Origin: Flavobacteriales bacterium
GTDB taxonomy: Bacteria; Bacteroidota; Bacteroidia; Flavobacteriales; Schleiferiaceae
Direction: 5' to 3'
Length of the DNA: 59,004 nt
NCBI GenBank assembly: GCA_002737315.1
Contig: NSIH01000005.1
Location: 1-59,004 of the forward strand
Shown: positions 1 to 8,653 of the stretch, one piece after another
How positions within the stretch are numbered: the stretch's first letter is position 1
Layout of the letters: each line of letters begins with the position of its first letter
Notes under the pieces: model-generated
The model's database searches: none
Told to the model about the DNA's origin: nothing
What the model saw: the letters and a program-made list of their open reading frames with translations, nothing else
Translations under genes and position numbers: made by a program

Positions 1-287
1 ACCAAGCGCTCAGGGTCCTGGCTTGCAAGACTTAGCAGTTGCAGCTCAAGCTGATCCATCGGCACAACCGCATCGTTGACACTAACCTTAAGGTTTGCAT
101 CGATGGTCACGGTAATGGATGCCTTATTGACGCTTTGGGCCTTACTCTTTGGCAGAATAACATCCAATGCACTGCTGGTCACCAGGGTAGAGGTGAGCAT
201 AAAAAAGATCAGAAGAAGAAACACGAGGTCGGTCATCGACGCCATGCTGAACTCCGCACTGACTTTGCTGCGGCTGCGTAAATTCAT
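1..287 (-). CDS. exbD: ExbD/TolR biopolymer transport protein (partial)
   Basis: This is the N-terminal 95 codons of an ExbD/TolR protein; the C-terminus lies beyond the left edge. Reading from ATG at 287 gives a short basic cytoplasmic tail (MNLRSRSKVSAEF), the family-typical SMASMTDLVFLLLIFFML segment in which the Asp of the membrane helix carries protons, and the start of the periplasmic domain (LDVILPKS). ExbD pairs with ExbB in the inner membrane to energise TonB-dependent outer-membrane transport, such as the SusC protein in this window. It starts 2 bp after the stop of exbB, so the two are surely co-transcribed. Confidence is high for the family; whether it serves TonB or Tol cannot be told here. 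Confidence 0.93.
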   Translation of the reverse strand, partial: MNLRSRSKVSAEFSMASMTDLVFLLLIFFMLTSTLVTSSALDVILPKSKAQSVNKASITVTIDANLKVSVNDAVVPMDQLELQLLSLASQDPERL

Positions 288-289
288 GG

Positions 290-1003
290 CTAAATCGGTT
301 CGTGAAGAAGGTCGAGAAACTCGGTAGCGTTGACCTCCATTTTGTAGATTACCGAGTCAACCCGCATCACTAGATAATTGTAGGCGAAGTAGGCAATAAT
401 TCCCACAATAAGACCTGCCACGGTGGTGGTCAATGCCACATAAATACCCTCGGCGAGCACGTCTACCTGCACCCCAGCACCGGCTTGGGCCATTTCACGA
501 AAGGAGAGAATCATGCCGATAACTGTTCCCAGGAATCCGAGCATTGGCGCGCCTCCTGCAATGGTTGCCAGGTAGGGCATGTTGCGCTCGAGCTGCTGGA
601 TTTCAAGCTTGCCCTGGTTTTCAATAGAGGCTGAAATGTCTTGAAGGGGCTTGCCTATGCGCTTAATTCCCTTGGCAATCATGCGGGCAACCGGAGTATC
701 GCTGCGCTCGCAGGTATTTAATGCGGACTGCATGTTGCCGGATGATATAAAGTCCTTGATGTCGCGCATGAACTTGTCGTCGAGCTTGCTGGCCCGCTTG
801 ATGGCCGACACTCGGTCTACAAAGAGGTAGACCATCAGTATCGAAAGCAGGAGCATGGACCCCATGATTAACTGACCGCCAATACCGCCCGAGAACATGA
901 GGTCGATGATGGTCAGGGTTTTTTCTGCGGCGATCGGCTCGGCTGCAGCGGTCAAGGGAGCTGCATCGGCAGCCATTTCAATTTGAAGAAAAGTCAATTT
1001 CAT
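290..1003 (-). CDS. exbB: MotA/TolQ/ExbB proton channel family protein
   Basis: Protein of 237 aa with three hydrophobic stretches: about residues 45-62 (IMGSMLLLSILMVYLFV), 140-165 (around GGAPMLGFLGTVIGMILSF) and 190-215 (TTTVAGLIVGIIAYFAYNYLV). The GAPMLGFLGTVIGM segment is the conserved ExbB/TolQ signature lining the proton path. A family-typical, poorly conserved N-terminal stretch precedes the first helix; the ATG at 1003 is used, though an internal Met at residue 10 is possible. It forms the inner-membrane motor with the ExbD encoded 2 bp downstream. The likely role is powering TonB-dependent uptake; a Tol-type role is the alternative. Confidence 0.93.
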   Translation of the reverse strand: MKLTFLQIEMAADAAPLTAAAEPIAAEKTLTIIDLMFSGGIGGQLIMGSMLLLSILMVYLFVDRVSAIKRASKLDDKFMRDIKDFISSGNMQSALNTCERSDTPVARMIAKGIKRIGKPLQDISASIENQGKLEIQQLERNMPYLATIAGGAPMLGFLGTVIGMILSFREMAQAGAGVQVDVLAEGIYVALTTTVAGLIVGIIAYFAYNYLVMRVDSVIYKMEVNATEFLDLLHEPI

Positions 1004-1059
1004 AGGGCACTAAATTCCGAATACTTAGAAACAAATTCAATGCCGAAGTCAAAGAGTTA

Positions 1060-2367
1060 TTAACCGCCGGCCAGCAAGCCTTGAAGGGCATAAACCCCAA
1101 TACCCGCGAGGTATCCGAGAAGGGCCAAAAATGAAATCTTCTTGAGGTACCAGCCAAAGGGTATTTTCTCGAGTCCCATAACGGCAACGCCTGCAGCAGA
1201 ACCGATAATTAGTATGGACCCGCCAGTACCGGCCGTGAAGGCGAGGTACTCCCAAAAAAAGCCGTCTTGGCTAAAGAAGGTACCGGGAACCATGTCGTAC
1301 ATCCCCATCGCGGCGGCTACCAGGGGTACGTTGTCAATAATAGCGCTAAGCAGACCAATAATTCCTCCCACGAGGTAAATGCCGAGCTCGGTTCCGGTGT
1401 CAAAAGATGCATCAAGGCCGCTTGCGAGGTCCTTGAGTTGCCCCGCGGTTTGAAGACTGGCCACCGCGAGCAGGATTCCCAAGAAGAACAGTACCGAAGG
1501 AGTGTCAATGCGGCGTATAACTCCAAGAATTCCCAGACTGCTTCGGTCCGATGCTGCTTTTTTGCGGTGCAAAAGGTCCGTAACAACCCAAAGAACGCCC
1601 AAGCTCAGCATCATGCCCATAAACGGGGGCAAATGGGTAAGGGTTTTAAAGACGGGTACAAACAAGAGACCGCCGAGGCCAAAGGCGAGAACCATACTTT
1701 TTTCGCTCTTGCTTAATACCGATTCATGCTCTGATACCGCCGTTTCTGGGCGATCAATTTGCCCTTTTAAGGTAAAGGTCAAGTACACTAAGGGGGCCAA
1801 TAGCACCGCTACAGCCGGTAGAAAAATCGACGAAACAAGATTGACCGTCGAAACGTAGCCACCGATCCAAAGCATGGTGGTGGTGACGTCGCCAATGGGC
1901 GACCAGGCTCCGCCAGCATTGGCAGCAATAATGACAATCCCCCCAAAAAGCCAGCGAATCTGCTGGTCCTTGATCAGCTTGCGCATCAGCGAGACCATGA
2001 CAATCGCAGTGGTAAGGTTGTCGAGCACTGCCGACATAAAAAAGGTGAGAATTCCAAGGGTCCACATAAGGACCACAATTTTGTCGGTTTTTATGCGTTC
2101 GGTGATGACTGAAAACCCTTGATGGGCATCTATAACCTCGACGATGGTCATGGCTCCGAGCAAGAAGAACAGAATCGATGCTATCTCACCGAAGTGCTCC
2201 AGCAAATGAATCTCCGCCTCGTTAACGTCGGTTCCGCCCAAAATGTAGACCGCCCAGAGGACTACGCCGGTGATGAGCGCCGAGGCAGCTTTGTCTATTT
2301 TTATGCTGTGCTCAAAGGCGATGGCTGCGTAGCCAAGCATAAATAGAGCAATCATCAGAGTGTACAT
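1060..2367 (-). CDS. nhaD: NhaD-type sodium:proton antiporter
   Basis: A 435-aa polytopic membrane protein, hydrophobic from the first residue, with roughly 11-13 predicted helices. It matches the NhaD branch of the ion transporter superfamily: an early EHSIKIDK segment, the FFMSAVLDNLTTAIVM motif with acidic and hydroxyl residues inside a helix, the AANAGGAWSPIGDVTTTMLW stretch, and a second internal repeat (SAIIDNVPLVAAAMGMYD). Function by family: exchange of cytoplasmic Na+ (or Li+) for H+, giving salt and pH tolerance, common in marine bacteria. It lies 56 bp upstream of exbB on the same strand, which may be separately transcribed. The start is ATG at 2367. Confidence 0.9.
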   Translation of the reverse strand: MYTLMIALFMLGYAAIAFEHSIKIDKAASALITGVVLWAVYILGGTDVNEAEIHLLEHFGEIASILFFLLGAMTIVEVIDAHQGFSVITERIKTDKIVVLMWTLGILTFFMSAVLDNLTTAIVMVSLMRKLIKDQQIRWLFGGIVIIAANAGGAWSPIGDVTTTMLWIGGYVSTVNLVSSIFLPAVAVLLAPLVYLTFTLKGQIDRPETAVSEHESVLSKSEKSMVLAFGLGGLLFVPVFKTLTHLPPFMGMMLSLGVLWVVTDLLHRKKAASDRSSLGILGVIRRIDTPSVLFFLGILLAVASLQTAGQLKDLASGLDASFDTGTELGIYLVGGIIGLLSAIIDNVPLVAAAMGMYDMVPGTFFSQDGFFWEYLAFTAGTGGSILIIGSAAGVAVMGLEKIPFGWYLKKISFLALLGYLAGIGVYALQGLLAGG

Positions 2368-2408
2368 TGTCGTTTTTGTTTTTTAGGAGGTGTAAATTAA
2401 AACGCGGT

Positions 2409-2434
2409 ACGCCAATAAAATTCGCTATTGGCGT
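2409..2434 (-). terminator. hairpin after anmK, possible weak terminator
   Basis: A 9-bp perfect inverted repeat (2409-2417 with 2426-2434, arms ACGCCAATA/TATTGGCGT, 8-nt loop) begins at the stop codon of anmK. On the minus strand it is followed by only a short T run (GTTTTAATT), so it is a weak candidate terminator between anmK and nhaD. An operator or nhaD leader element is equally possible. Confidence 0.4.
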
Positions 2435-3558
2435 TAAATCTTGCTAACAGAACTAAAAACTATGCCATCGCATCCGTCGGCTGATCCGCCCGCATAGCTT
2501 TGGAGTACATTGGGCTCGCCCCGAAGCTTGAGCAGCCCTAGGTAGGCGAAGGCCAATGCCTCTTTAGCTTGGAGCAGTTCTCCATTGGCCACCTGCCAGG
2601 CCCATTCGGGCGCCTGATTGGCGATGCGGCGGACTAAGTCGGCGTTCAGTGCCCCGCCTCCGCTTAAGAGAACCCGTCCAGGAGGCGCTCCAGCGCTGCG
2701 AAGGCCTCGGGCCAGGGTCCATGCAATGTGCTCGGCGGCCGTAGCCAGGGCATCTTGAGTCGAAGTCGGTCGAATGGCCGCAAATTCAGGCATGAATACG
2801 CGTTCCATCCATTCGCGACCCAAGCTTTTTGGGAAGGGTTTATGGTAGTACTCGATCGCACAAAGTCTAGTGTCGTCTGCTGCGCTGCCTTGGGCGGCCT
2901 GCATTCCGTCGGGGTCGAAGTCCAGGCCGAGTTCCGAGGCCAGATCATTGAGCAGCCCGTTGCAGGGGCCAAGGTCCCCGGCGCGGCGCATTCCGTCGGA
3001 ATCCGTCCATGAGGCATTGGAGAAGCCTCCGAGGTTGACGCAGACGTCGAATTCGCTAAAGAGGTCGCGGTCTGCAATGGGAACAAGAGGCGCACCCTGC
3101 CCTCCGCGGGCCACACTGGCGCTGCGAAAATCGCCAACCACAGGAACCGGGCTCGATGCAAAAAGAGCAGACTCGTGGCCAATCTGAACAGTGATTCCGC
3201 GTGCCGGGTCGTGCTCCACAGTATGGCCGTGGTGGGCAATGGCATGGCACGACAGCTTATGCCTTTGGTTAAAATCAAGCCATTGAATTTGGCACCAGGC
3301 GGCAAAATCGAGGCTTACCTGCTGGCGCAGCGAACCTTGGTCGCGGTAGGCTTCGCGAAGGCGTTCGCCCCAAGGGGTTCCGGGGTAGGGAATTGTTTCA
3401 AAGGCTAAAATGTGGGCATTCCATCGAGCGGACTCCTTGCGGAATTCCACTCCGCAGAGGTCCAAGCCGTCGAGGGAGGTGCCAGACATTGCTCCAATGA
3501 TGCGGAAAGGGCCATTTTGGTTCCAATTTGGGGGATGCACCAAACAAAGGTGGGGCAT
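2434..3558 (-). CDS. anmK: anhydro-N-acetylmuramic acid kinase
   Basis: This enzyme opens and phosphorylates 1,6-anhydro-MurNAc from recycled peptidoglycan to MurNAc-6-phosphate. The 374-aa protein has the family's ATP-binding opening GAMSGTSLDGLDL near residue 23, the NLGGFSNASW and DLGPCNGLLNDLA stretches of the sugar site, and the C-terminal LLSGGGALN phosphate loop, as in the ASKHA fold. The chosen start is ATG at 3558 (MPHLCLVHPPNW); an upstream in-frame TTG at 3582 would run into the promoter of the divergent acyl-CoA dehydrogenase gene. The gene is 35 bp from that divergent neighbour. No other recycling genes are nearby. Confidence 0.92.
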   Translation of the reverse strand: MPHLCLVHPPNWNQNGPFRIIGAMSGTSLDGLDLCGVEFRKESARWNAHILAFETIPYPGTPWGERLREAYRDQGSLRQQVSLDFAAWCQIQWLDFNQRHKLSCHAIAHHGHTVEHDPARGITVQIGHESALFASSPVPVVGDFRSASVARGGQGAPLVPIADRDLFSEFDVCVNLGGFSNASWTDSDGMRRAGDLGPCNGLLNDLASELGLDFDPDGMQAAQGSAADDTRLCAIEYYHKPFPKSLGREWMERVFMPEFAAIRPTSTQDALATAAEHIAWTLARGLRSAGAPPGRVLLSGGGALNADLVRRIANQAPEWAWQVANGELLQAKEALAFAYLGLLKLRGEPNVLQSYAGGSADGCDGIVFSSVSKI

Positions 3559-3566
3559 GCGGGTGT

Positions 3567-3574
3567 TATTTTTG
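3567..3574 (+). promoter_or_regulatory. -7 promoter element for acyl-CoA dehydrogenase
   Basis: TATTTTTG matches the Bacteroidota -7 consensus TAnnTTTG exactly and lies 19 nt before the ATG at 3594, giving a short leader. No convincing -33 TTTG is seen at the usual distance. Confidence 0.55.
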
Positions 3575-3593
3575 CAGACCAACCCTTTTGACT

Positions 3594-4748
3594 ATGCACT
3601 TTCAGTTTACCGAGGAACACCTCATGATCCAGCAGGCAGCGCGCGACTTTGCGCATGCCGAATTACTTTCTGGCGTAATCCAGCGCGACGAGCAGCAAAA
3701 ATTCCCCGCCGATGCCGTGCGCAAAATGGGTGAATTGGGCTTTATGGGCATGATGGTTTCTACCGAATTCGGAGGCAGCGGCATGGATACGGTTTCGTAT
3801 GTGCTCGCCATGGAAGAAATTTCAAAAATTGACGCGTCGGCCTCCGTGGCAATGAGCGTAAACAATTCTTTGGTCTGCTGGGGACTCGAGAAGTATGGCA
3901 CTCCCGAGCAAAAAGAAAAGTACCTAAAGCCTCTGGCGTCGGGAGCCATAATCGGTGCCTTTTGCCTAAGCGAACCGGAGGCCGGTTCAGACGCCACATC
4001 CCAGCAGACGAGTGCCATTGACATGGGCGACTACTACCTGCTTAACGGTACTAAAAACTGGATTACCAATGGGAATTCCGCCTCGGTGTATTTGGTTATT
4101 GCGCAAACCGACGCGGCCAAAGGCCACCGCGGCATCAACGTACTAATTGTCGAGAAGGGCATGCCCGGCTTTATTGTGGGCAAAAAAGAAGACAAGATGG
4201 GTATACGCGGCAGCGATACCCACTCGCTGATGTTCACGGACGTCAAGGTGCCCAAAGAAAACCGCATTGGCGAAGACGGTTTTGGATTCAAGTTCGCAAT
4301 GAAAACCCTTAGCGGCGGCCGAATCGGTATTGCCGCGCAGGCCCTAGGCATTGCCAGCGGAGCACTGGAGTTGGCGGCGAAGTACGCGACGCAGCGCAAG
4401 TCCTTTGGCAAGACCATCGGTGAACATCAGGGCATTGCCTTTAAGCTTGCCGACATGGCAACCAAGGTAGAGGCTGCGCGTCTTCTCGTTTTAAAGTCTG
4501 CCTGGCTTAAGGATCAAGATCTACCCTTTGACAAGGAGTCAGCAATGGCTAAACTCTATGCCTCTGAAGTGGCGATGGAGGTGACTACCGAGGCGGTACA
4601 AATTCATGGCGGCTATGGCTTTGTTAAGGAGTACCACGTGGAACGTTTGATGCGTGACGCCAAGATTACCCAGATTTATGAGGGCACCAGCGAAATCCAG
4701 CGAATTGTAATTTCTCGGGCCGTCCTCAACGAGGCTGCCGGAATCTAA
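3594..4748 (+). CDS. acyl-CoA dehydrogenase
   Basis: A 384-aa FAD enzyme of the short/medium-chain acyl-CoA dehydrogenase family, which puts the first double bond into acyl-CoA in fatty-acid or branched-chain amino-acid degradation. Seen: the N-terminal helical domain (FTEEHLMIQQAARDFA), the FAD-contacting CLSEPEAGSDATS and NGTKNWITNG segments, the RIGIAAQALGIASGALE helix, and the C-terminal IYEGTSEIQRI motif whose first Glu is the catalytic base in this family. The start is ATG at 3594 (MHFQFTEEH); longer readings begin inside the anmK region and give non-homologous sequence. The gene is monocistronic, closed by the hairpin at 4766. Chain-length preference cannot be read from sequence. Confidence 0.93.
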   Translation: MHFQFTEEHLMIQQAARDFAHAELLSGVIQRDEQQKFPADAVRKMGELGFMGMMVSTEFGGSGMDTVSYVLAMEEISKIDASASVAMSVNNSLVCWGLEKYGTPEQKEKYLKPLASGAIIGAFCLSEPEAGSDATSQQTSAIDMGDYYLLNGTKNWITNGNSASVYLVIAQTDAAKGHRGINVLIVEKGMPGFIVGKKEDKMGIRGSDTHSLMFTDVKVPKENRIGEDGFGFKFAMKTLSGGRIGIAAQALGIASGALELAAKYATQRKSFGKTIGEHQGIAFKLADMATKVEAARLLVLKSAWLKDQDLPFDKESAMAKLYASEVAMEVTTEAVQIHGGYGFVKEYHVERLMRDAKITQIYEGTSEIQRIVISRAVLNEAAGI

Positions 4749-4765
4749 GTCTTATTAGGGCCAAA

Positions 4766-4795
4766 AAAAACCCCGAGCGAGACCCCGGGGTTTTT
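4766..4795. terminator. bidirectional intrinsic terminator
   Basis: Perfect 10-bp stem AAAAACCCCG/CGGGGTTTTT (4766-4775 with 4786-4795) and a 10-nt loop. It has a T run on both strands, so it can end both the acyl-CoA dehydrogenase transcript and the convergent transcript ending with the OmpH-like gene. Confidence 0.88.
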
Positions 4796-4817
4796 GCGTT
4801 TTAACTAGGGCTGAAAG

Positions 4818-5399
4818 CTACTTTTTAGCGCCACCAACTTTGTCGGCGTCTTTAGCCTCGGGCTTGGGCAGTTTATTGAGGTATTCCGCAAGCTTCACCG
4901 TGTAGTCAAGGTCGTCGCTGCCATAAAGCACATTGGTTTCGTAGATGAATACCAGGTCGATTTGCTCCTCGCCCTTCATGGCTTCGATGGCCTTATCAAC
5001 TTGCTCCTTGACGGTCTCGTTGATTGCCAATTCAATTTGCTGAAGCTCCCCGCTTTTTTGCTGCTCGAGCATCTGGTAGTTGTTTTGAATGCGCTGAAAA
5101 TCCATTTGGGCGCGCTCCATTTCTACCTTGCTTAGGCTTGGCGCGGCACGCTGAAGCACGTCATACTCCGCCTGCAGGTTTTGCTGCCCACGCACCATTT
5201 CGGCCTCTGCTTTTTTTGCAGACTCTTCGTACTTCGAAGACATTTCTTTATGGTATTCGTAGAGCTTAACCAGGCTGTCAAGGCGAACATAGACGATGCG
5301 GACTCCGCCCTCAGAGACGGGAGCCGATTTGCCTGACTGGCAGGCAATAGCGCCGGCGGCAAGCAGGGCCGCGGCAGCAAGGGCAACTAAATTTTTCAT
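4818..5399 (-). CDS. OmpH/Skp-family periplasmic chaperone-like lipoprotein
   Basis: A 193-aa protein resembling OmpH/Skp, which holds unfolded outer-membrane proteins in the periplasm. From ATG at 5399 it has a signal peptide ending in GAIACQS, so the mature protein should be a lipoprotein with Cys20. The RIVYVRLDSLVKLYEYHKEM segment is the typical family opening (usually xIgYVnldsl), followed by a long charged coiled coil (about residues 55-150) and a conserved end (DLVFIYETNVLYGSDDLDYT). It lies 17 bp after urocanate hydratase and probably shares its transcript. The lipoprotein form is common in Bacteroidota. Confidence is good for the family and moderate for exact clients. Confidence 0.85.
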   Translation of the reverse strand: MKNLVALAAAALLAAGAIACQSGKSAPVSEGGVRIVYVRLDSLVKLYEYHKEMSSKYEESAKKAEAEMVRGQQNLQAEYDVLQRAAPSLSKVEMERAQMDFQRIQNNYQMLEQQKSGELQQIELAINETVKEQVDKAIEAMKGEEQIDLVFIYETNVLYGSDDLDYTVKLAEYLNKLPKPEAKDADKVGGAKK

Positions 5400-5415
5400 G
5401 ATTGCGAAGGTAGGA

Positions 5416-7422
5416 TTAAAAATGCTGAGCTGCCACTCGGTCAATCAGGGAATCGTCGGCGAGTTGGGCCAGGGTCACCCTTAGCGCAGGGCTGCGCAGG
5501 AGTTCTCGCTTAATGGCGGTCATGGCCTCTGAATTTCGGGCCCAGGCTCGTCGCGCAACCCCGTTGTTGACGTCATAAAAGAGCATGCTTTCTAGTTTGC
5601 TGCGGGCCTCGACGCTGCCGTCGAGCAGCATGCCAAATCCTCCGTTGATTACCTCACCCCAGCCTACGCCGCCACCGTTGTGCAGCGAAACCCAGGTCGC
5701 CCCGCGAAAGCTGTCTCCAATGGCGTTGTGCACAGCCATGTCGGCGGTGAAGCGCGATCCGTCGTAAATGTTTGACGTTTCGCGGTAGGGTGAGTCGGTG
5801 CCGCTCACGTCGTGATGGTCACGACCCAGAATAATGGGACCGAGTTCTCCGCGCCCAATGGCATCGTTGAAGGCGGCCGCAATGGCAATTCGGCCCACGC
5901 TGTCGGCATACAGAATCCGCGCCTGGGAGCCGACCACAAGGCTATTTTGCTCGGCTTGCTCAATCCATTGCAGGTTGTCTTGCATTTGAACCTGAATGTC
6001 TTCGGGCGCTTCGGCGGCCAGGGCGCGCAGTACTTCGGCGGCGATGCGGTCGGTGGCGCGCAAGTCGTAGGCGGAACCGCTGGCGCAGACCCAGCGAAAG
6101 GGACCAAATCCGTAGTCAAAGCACATTGGCCCCAAAATGTCCTGCACATAGCTCGGGTAGGTGAAGTCGATTCCGTTCTCGGCGAGTACATCGGCTCCGG
6201 CTCGGCTGGATTCCAGTAAAAAAGCATTGCCGTAGTCAAAGAAGTACATGCCGCGGGCATGTAGCGTGTTGACGGCAGCCACGTGACGGCGCAGCGTCGC
6301 CTGGATTTCGGTGCGAAAGCGTTCGGGATCCTCGGTCATTAGGCGGTTTGCTTGCTCGTAGTCGTAGCCTTGGGGGTAGTATCCGCCGGCCCAGGGGTTG
6401 TGGAGGGAGGTCTGGTCCGACCCAAGGTCAACATGAACCCCGCGGGAGGCAAGGCGCTCCCAAAGGTCTACGGTATTGCCCACAAAGGCAATCGACGTGT
6501 TGCCCTGAATCGCCTGTGCGGCGATCGCGAGGTCAATGGCCTCGTCGGCCGAGTAGGTTAGAACGTCTACCCAGCCTTGCTCGTGGCGCTTTAGGGCGGC
6601 GGCTTCGTTGATCTCGCTGGTAATGCTCACCAGGCCTGCGATGGAGGCTGCCTTAGGCTGGGCTCCGCTCATGCCGCCCAGTCCGGCCGTAACAAAGAGC
6701 TTGCCCTCAAGCGGACCCTTGGTGAATTGACGAGCTGCATTCATAAGGGTGATGGTGGTTCCGTGCACAATGCCCTGCGGGCCGATGTACATGTAGCTTC
6801 CGGCCGTCATTTGTCCGTACTGACTGACGCCCAATGCATTAAATCGCTCCAGGTCCTCAGGCTTGGAGTAGTTCGGCACCACCATTCCGTTGGTTACCAC
6901 GGCGCGCGGAGCCTGCGGCGACGACGGGAACAGCCCTTGCGGATGCCCCGAATGCATGTGCAGGGTCTGGTGGTCGGTCATCGTCGCGAGGTACTGCATG
7001 GTCAGCAGGTACTGCGCCCAGTTTTGAAAGACCGCCCCATTGCCGCCATAGGTAATGAGCTCGTGAGGGTGCTGCGCTACGGCTGGATCCAAATTGTTTT
7101 GAATCATCAGCATGATGGATGCGGCTTGCTGGGACTGCGCAGGGTATTCATGAATGGGCCGGGCCTTCATGGCATAGGTCGGCCTAAAGCGGTACATGTA
7201 AATGCGGCCATAAAGCTTCAGTTCCTCGGCGAATTCTGCAGCCAGCACCTCATGGTGGCGGGGCTCAAAGTAGCGCAGCGCGTTGCGCAGGGCGAGCTTT
7301 TTTTCGTCGGAACGCAGAATGTCCGCGCGTTTCGGCGCATGCGAGACGGCGGGGTCGTAGCCCGGATGAACAGGAAGCTCCGAGGGAATCCCGGTCAAAA
7401 TAGATTCTGAGAATGAAAGCAT
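5416..7422 (-). CDS. hutU: urocanate hydratase (long form)
   Basis: Converts urocanate to imidazolone propionate in histidine breakdown, using tightly bound NAD+. The 668-aa product is of the longer type seen in Bacteroidota rather than the ~555-aa proteobacterial type. Conserved segments are present: AGLGGMSGAQPKAA (NAD-binding loop), CFDYGFGPFRWVCASG, GRGELGPIILGRDHHDVSG and SLHNGGGVGWGEVINGG. The start at ATG 7422 (MLSFSESIL) is preferred; the 87-codon upstream extension is low-complexity and overlaps the lipoprotein gene. hutH, hutI and hutG are not adjacent; instead the gene sits between an unknown lipoprotein (49 bp upstream) and the OmpH-like gene. Confidence 0.95.
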   Translation of the reverse strand: MLSFSESILTGIPSELPVHPGYDPAVSHAPKRADILRSDEKKLALRNALRYFEPRHHEVLAAEFAEELKLYGRIYMYRFRPTYAMKARPIHEYPAQSQQAASIMLMIQNNLDPAVAQHPHELITYGGNGAVFQNWAQYLLTMQYLATMTDHQTLHMHSGHPQGLFPSSPQAPRAVVTNGMVVPNYSKPEDLERFNALGVSQYGQMTAGSYMYIGPQGIVHGTTITLMNAARQFTKGPLEGKLFVTAGLGGMSGAQPKAASIAGLVSITSEINEAAALKRHEQGWVDVLTYSADEAIDLAIAAQAIQGNTSIAFVGNTVDLWERLASRGVHVDLGSDQTSLHNPWAGGYYPQGYDYEQANRLMTEDPERFRTEIQATLRRHVAAVNTLHARGMYFFDYGNAFLLESSRAGADVLAENGIDFTYPSYVQDILGPMCFDYGFGPFRWVCASGSAYDLRATDRIAAEVLRALAAEAPEDIQVQMQDNLQWIEQAEQNSLVVGSQARILYADSVGRIAIAAAFNDAIGRGELGPIILGRDHHDVSGTDSPYRETSNIYDGSRFTADMAVHNAIGDSFRGATWVSLHNGGGVGWGEVINGGFGMLLDGSVEARSKLESMLFYDVNNGVARRAWARNSEAMTAIKRELLRSPALRVTLAQLADDSLIDRVAAQHF

Positions 7423-7471
7423 GGTGCAAAGGTCGCACAAATCAAGGCTTGGAGCCCCGCGCTCAGACTGC

Positions 7472-8653
7472 CTACTCCTGCTTCGCGGCGGATTCTTCGT
7501 CCCCTTGCGGAGCAGGCGCATTGGCGGGCGACCAGGGCTTCCAGGTAAGGGTCCAGCTTGCCTTTTTGCCGTCGTCTGTGCGGAGCATCCAAAGGTCGCC
7601 GCCGAGTCCGCGTTGAAGGTCGGCCTGGATGAAGTCGCCCTCGGCATCGATGGCCTGGAGCTCCAGTTCCACGCTGCGCTCAAAGCGCAGGCTATCGTCG
7701 GTACTTACCCAGGTGAGGCCATAGCTTTTGGTGTAGGCATAGTGTGGGTAGGGGCTGGTCCAACGGTCGCTCACCAGGGCGAGGGGGGTCCAAAATGGCA
7801 AGAAATTGCTGCTGTCGGACCATGTCTGCCAGGTCGCCATAATTAGGGGCTGCCGGCGAACGAAGGTCTTCCACGTGCCCTGCCCGGACCCTTGGGTAGC
7901 AATTTTGCGTGCTTCGTCATTGAAGACCACGGAATTGCCAGATACCGCCACCGTACTAGAATCCACGTTCGGGAGCAGCACGGGTCCGCCTGACTTAAGA
8001 TCCATGGCGAGGCTGTCTGGGTAGCGAACTTCGCTGCTGCGCAGGCTGCGGTTGCCCTTCCATTCAAAGGTCAGGGCCGAGGGCGATCCGTACCTCGCTG
8101 CGGCTTCGGGGCCGACTGCAATTCCTCCGTCGGGGAGCATTTCGAGCAGCGCTTGGCTCGCGCTGTCGGGCCTAATTGGATTTTGCTTGCGCCGCAGGAC
8201 CTCTTCGACCAGCAGGTCACTGGTGGCCACCCATAAAACATCGTCGGATGCGGCCGCTGCCCAGCCGTTGCCTTCGTAGAGACTCGTGCCGTTGTAGCTT
8301 CGAACCTCATAGGGTTGCCGCAAGCTCGACGGCGCCCAAGAGCCACGGGGTGCGGTAAGCATCCAGGCAGAACCAAATTCACCCCTTCGGTGCATACTCA
8401 GAAGTGCGCGGCCTTCGGGCCAGGCAGTTAGGGCCGAATGCAAGACCTTAAGGTCCAGGTATTCCGGTCCCAAGCTGTCGAGCAGACCGGCCTGTCGGCT
8501 TGCCTCGGGCATAGAGGGCAGGTCGGCTATCCATAGGGCCTGGCCCGCAATGGCTCCTCCCATGGGGTGCTGGCTGCTTGGTTCTGAGGCACAGGACCAA
8601 AAAAGTAGTGCGCTGGATGCTAGGGCAAGGATTCGGGTGCAAAAGGCCTTCAT
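7472..8653 (-). CDS. hypothetical lipoprotein
   Basis: I do not recognise a specific function. From ATG at 8653 the product is 393 aa with a lipoprotein-type signal (MKAFCTRILALASS..LLFWSC) and a following Ser/Pro-rich linker. The rest is soluble, with no further membrane helix, and shows many short beta-like stretches and Trp residues; it vaguely recalls the DUF3352-like envelope proteins of Bacteroidota, but this is a weak impression. Its ATG overlaps the stop of rnhB (ATGA), so it is translated with RNase HII and the glycosyltransferase gene upstream. An outer-membrane or periplasmic location is inferred from the lipobox alone. Confidence 0.75.
   Translation of the reverse strand: MKAFCTRILALASSALLFWSCASEPSSQHPMGGAIAGQALWIADLPSMPEASRQAGLLDSLGPEYLDLKVLHSALTAWPEGRALLSMHRRGEFGSAWMLTAPRGSWAPSSLRQPYEVRSYNGTSLYEGNGWAAAASDDVLWVATSDLLVEEVLRRKQNPIRPDSASQALLEMLPDGGIAVGPEAAARYGSPSALTFEWKGNRSLRSSEVRYPDSLAMDLKSGGPVLLPNVDSSTVAVSGNSVVFNDEARKIATQGSGQGTWKTFVRRQPLIMATWQTWSDSSNFLPFWTPLALVSDRWTSPYPHYAYTKSYGLTWVSTDDSLRFERSVELELQAIDAEGDFIQADLQRGLGGDLWMLRTDDGKKASWTLTWKPWSPANAPAPQGDEESAAKQE

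Noticed and set aside
2385-2390. AGGAGG, a perfect Shine-Dalgarno sequence
   Set aside because: It lies on the plus strand between two minus-strand genes with no plus-strand gene after it.
6727-7410. 227-residue plus-strand frame opposite hutU
   Set aside because: Shadow of the strongly conserved urocanate hydratase coding strand.
7423-7683. 87-codon N-terminal extension of hutU
   Set aside because: Overlaps the lipoprotein gene, lacks family similarity, and the internal ATG gives a normal family N-terminus.
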